NCBI GenBank assembly: GCA_023392755.1
Contig: JAEWNM010000369.1
Location: 1 to 7,834 of the forward strand
Direction: 5' to 3'
Length of the DNA stretch: 7,834 bases
Origin: Bacillota bacterium
GTDB lineage: Bacteria; Bacillota; Clostridia; Christensenellales; Aristaeellaceae
A model generated the notes under the pieces. That model had not been told where the DNA came from. It did no database searches and was given only the letters and a program-made list of their open reading frames with translations. Made by a program: the position numbers and the translations under genes. Shown here one piece after another: positions 6,087-7,834 of this stretch; the first letter of the stretch is position 1; each line of letters opens with the position of its first letter.

Positions 6087-7834
6087 ATGGAACATGTGAA
6101 GGTATGGGCGGAGGATGTCCAAATTTCCACCTATTTGCCGGGGGAGCCGGACAAAAACCCGATCTTTCTGGAGAAGCGCGTTTATCAGGGCAGTTCCGGC
6201 AAGGTGTATCCCCACAGCGTCATCGACAGCGTGGCCGATGAGAAGGTATTAAAAACATATCACGCTGTATACCTGGAAAACGAATTTTTGAAAATCATGG
6301 TGCTGCCGGAGCTGGGTGGCCGCATACAGCGCGCCACCGATAAAACCAACGGCTATGATTTTGTGTACTACAATCAGGTTATCAAGCCCGCTCTGGTTGG
6401 CCTGGCCGGGCCATGGATATCCGGGGGCATCGAGTTCAACTGGCCCCAGCATCACCGCCCCAGCACCTTCGATCCCGTTTCCTTCCGCATGGAAGAAAAC
6501 CCCGACGGCAGCAGCTCCGTACTCGTGGGAGAGATCGAGAACATGTTCCGCACCAAGGGCATGACGCGCATTACGCTTTATCCCGGCAAGGCATACCTGG
6601 AACTTACCACCCAGTTATACAACAGGACGGACATGCCCCAGACATTCCTGTGGTGGGCCAACCCCGCCGTGGCCGTGAACGACGACACACAATCCATCTT
6701 TCCGCCGGACGTGCACGCGGTGATGGATCACGGCAAACGGGATGTTTCCGCTTTCCCCATCGCCAGGGGCGTTTATTACAAGGTGGATTACGCGCCCGGA
6801 ACCGATATTTCAAGGTACCGCAACATTCCGGTGCCTACCTCCTACATGGCGTTTCATTCCGATTATGATTTTGTGGGCAATTACGACTACGGCCGGAAGG
6901 CCGGGCTTTTGCATGTGGCGGACCATCATATTTCCCCCGGCAAGAAGCAGTGGACCTGGGGCAACGGGGCCTTTGGCCGTGCCTGGGACAGGAACCTGAC
7001 GGATGAGGACGGCCCGTATATTGAGCTGATGACCGGCTGCTTTACCGACAACCAGCCGGATTTCAGCTGGCTGATGCCCTATGAGGAAAAAAGCTTTACA
7101 CAATATTTCATGCCCTACAAAGCTGTGGGCATGGTCAAAAACGCCAACAGGGATGCGGCGGTGCGCCTTGACTGGGCGGATGGCAGGGCGAGTCTCGCCG
7201 TATATGCCACCGGCCTTTGGGAAGACGCTTTGATCCGGGTTTGTGCCGGCAATGTGCCGGTTTTTGACAAAACCGTGACACTTTCTCCAAACGAAGCCTT
7301 TCTCGCGTCGTTTGACGCCCCGGGTGATGCGCTGATACTGACCATGCATGCAAAGAACGGACGGCTGCTTGTCAGCTATGAGGCGGGACAACAGAAAGAT
7401 GATCCTCTGCCCAGCCCGGCACAGGCGATACCCCCGGCGGCAGAGGCAAAAACCAATGAGGAACTGTTCTTGTACGGTCAGCATATTGAGCAGTACCGCC
7501 ATGCCACATGGGATGCCACCGGATATTACCGGGAAGGTTTGCGCCGCGACGCAACCGATGCCCGCATCAACAACGCTTATGGAAAGCTTTTGTTAAAGCG
7601 CGGCCTGATAGGGGAGAGCATTCCTTTTTTTCAGGCTGGCATACAAAAAATCACGCTGAAAAACCCCAACCCTTACGACGGCGAGCCGTATTTCAACCTG
7701 GGTGTTGCGCTTTGCTATCTGGGAAAATGGAACGAGGCCTACGACGCGTTCTTCAAATCCACCTGGAGTGCGGCGTGGCAAGGCCCTGGCTATTACCGCG
7801 CCGCATCCATCGACATAAGGCGCGGCGAGTATGA
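6087..7834 (+). CDS. DUF5107 domain / tetratricopeptide-repeat protein, N-terminal 582 residues (3' end outside window)
   Basis: The frame is open from ATG 6087 to the window edge, where it stops two bases into a codon. It begins with a conserved N terminus and FLEKRVYQGSSGKVYPH (about 27-43). A galactose-mutarotase-like beta-supersandwich opening follows, MVLPELGGRIQRATDKTNG (71-89). DUF5107 signatures come next: GGIEFNWPQHHRPSTF (113-128), WWANPAVAVND (189-199), PPDVHAVMDHGKRDVS (206-221), HVADHHISPGKKQWTWG (276-292), and W300 with YIELMTG (311-317). From about residue 459 the chain turns helical with TPR-like repeats (492-520, and 535-558 beginning YFNLGVALCYLGKWNEA). There is no signal peptide or membrane segment, so it is probably cytoplasmic. 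Relatives are usually about 1,000-1,150 residues, so roughly half is visible. Its biochemical role is not established as far as I know. The fold and the glycosidase relics next door suggest sugar binding or processing. No frameshift or stop was found in the visible part. Confidence 0.93.
   Translation, partial: MEHVKVWAEDVQISTYLPGEPDKNPIFLEKRVYQGSSGKVYPHSVIDSVADEKVLKTYHAVYLENEFLKIMVLPELGGRIQRATDKTNGYDFVYYNQVIKPALVGLAGPWISGGIEFNWPQHHRPSTFDPVSFRMEENPDGSSSVLVGEIENMFRTKGMTRITLYPGKAYLELTTQLYNRTDMPQTFLWWANPAVAVNDDTQSIFPPDVHAVMDHGKRDVSAFPIARGVYYKVDYAPGTDISRYRNIPVPTSYMAFHSDYDFVGNYDYGRKAGLLHVADHHISPGKKQWTWGNGAFGRAWDRNLTDEDGPYIELMTGCFTDNQPDFSWLMPYEEKSFTQYFMPYKAVGMVKNANRDAAVRLDWADGRASLAVYATGLWEDALIRVCAGNVPVFDKTVTLSPNEAFLASFDAPGDALILTMHAKNGRLLVSYEAGQQKDDPLPSPAQAIPPAAEAKTNEELFLYGQHIEQYRHATWDATGYYREGLRRDATDARINNAYGKLLLKRGLIGESIPFFQAGIQKITLKNPNPYDGEPYFNLGVALCYLGKWNEAYDAFFKSTWSAAWQGPGYYRAASIDIRRGEY

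Noticed and set aside
6046..6099. 17-codon open frame just before and overlapping the DUF5107 start (ATG at 6046, TGA at 6097)
   Set aside because: It has no good ribosome binding site of its own and no leader-peptide features such as a run of one amino acid, and it overlaps the strong site of the next gene. It is most likely chance.
7508..7834. Plus-strand open frame in another phase overlapping the TPR part of the DUF5107 gene, and similar ones at 6413-6868 and 6742-6999
   Set aside because: All lie inside the continuous DUF5107 frame, whose protein motifs are clear. The alternative translations have no recognisable features.
1..7834. CRISPR arrays, tRNA/rRNA genes, insertion-sequence ends, phage or defence genes
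   Set aside because: Reading both strands, I saw no regularly spaced direct repeats, no tRNA-like cloverleaf with a T-loop motif, no transposase-like protein and no long terminal inverted repeats.

Overview
The window is G+C-rich (roughly 60% by eye) and its genes lie almost entirely on the plus strand. It looks like the chromosome of a Bacillota/Clostridia-type bacterium, probably a gut or anaerobic carbohydrate degrader. The reasons are the strong GGAGG-type ribosome binding sites, an mfd gene of the usual bacterial form, and a DUF5107/TPR protein of a kind common in Clostridia and Paenibacillus-like genomes. The genus cannot be fixed from the sequence alone.

Left part (1-5339): two nucleic-acid helicase/translocase genes in tandem. 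The first is the 3' third of mfd (transcription-repair coupling factor), which enters from beyond the left edge and ends at 1078. After a 127-base spacer comes a complete large helicase of the Lhr family (start most likely 1206, stop 5339, 1377 aa). No convincing terminator or promoter separates them, so they may be read together as a DNA-repair pair.

Middle part (5340-6049): there is no intact gene here. It holds the broken remains of carbohydrate-active proteins. First is a fragment resembling the N-terminal domain of GH97 enzymes followed by a CBM6/CBM35-like carbohydrate-binding module. It begins abruptly at the lhr stop codon with its 5' part missing. It is followed, in two other frames, by about 65 codons that resemble the N-terminal region of a GH36-type alpha-galactosidase, broken by a frameshift and a stop.

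Right part (6087-7834): the first 582 codons of a large DUF5107 protein. It has a galactose-mutarotase-like domain followed by tetratricopeptide repeats, and it runs off the right edge. It has its own strong ribosome binding site. Together with the glycosidase relics, it suggests the repair genes abut a carbohydrate-utilisation locus that has partly decayed at its left end.

No RNA genes, CRISPR arrays, insertion sequences or phage genes were seen. I found no convincing wholly new system. The most interesting items are the decayed composite CAZyme junction and the DUF5107 protein of unknown function.
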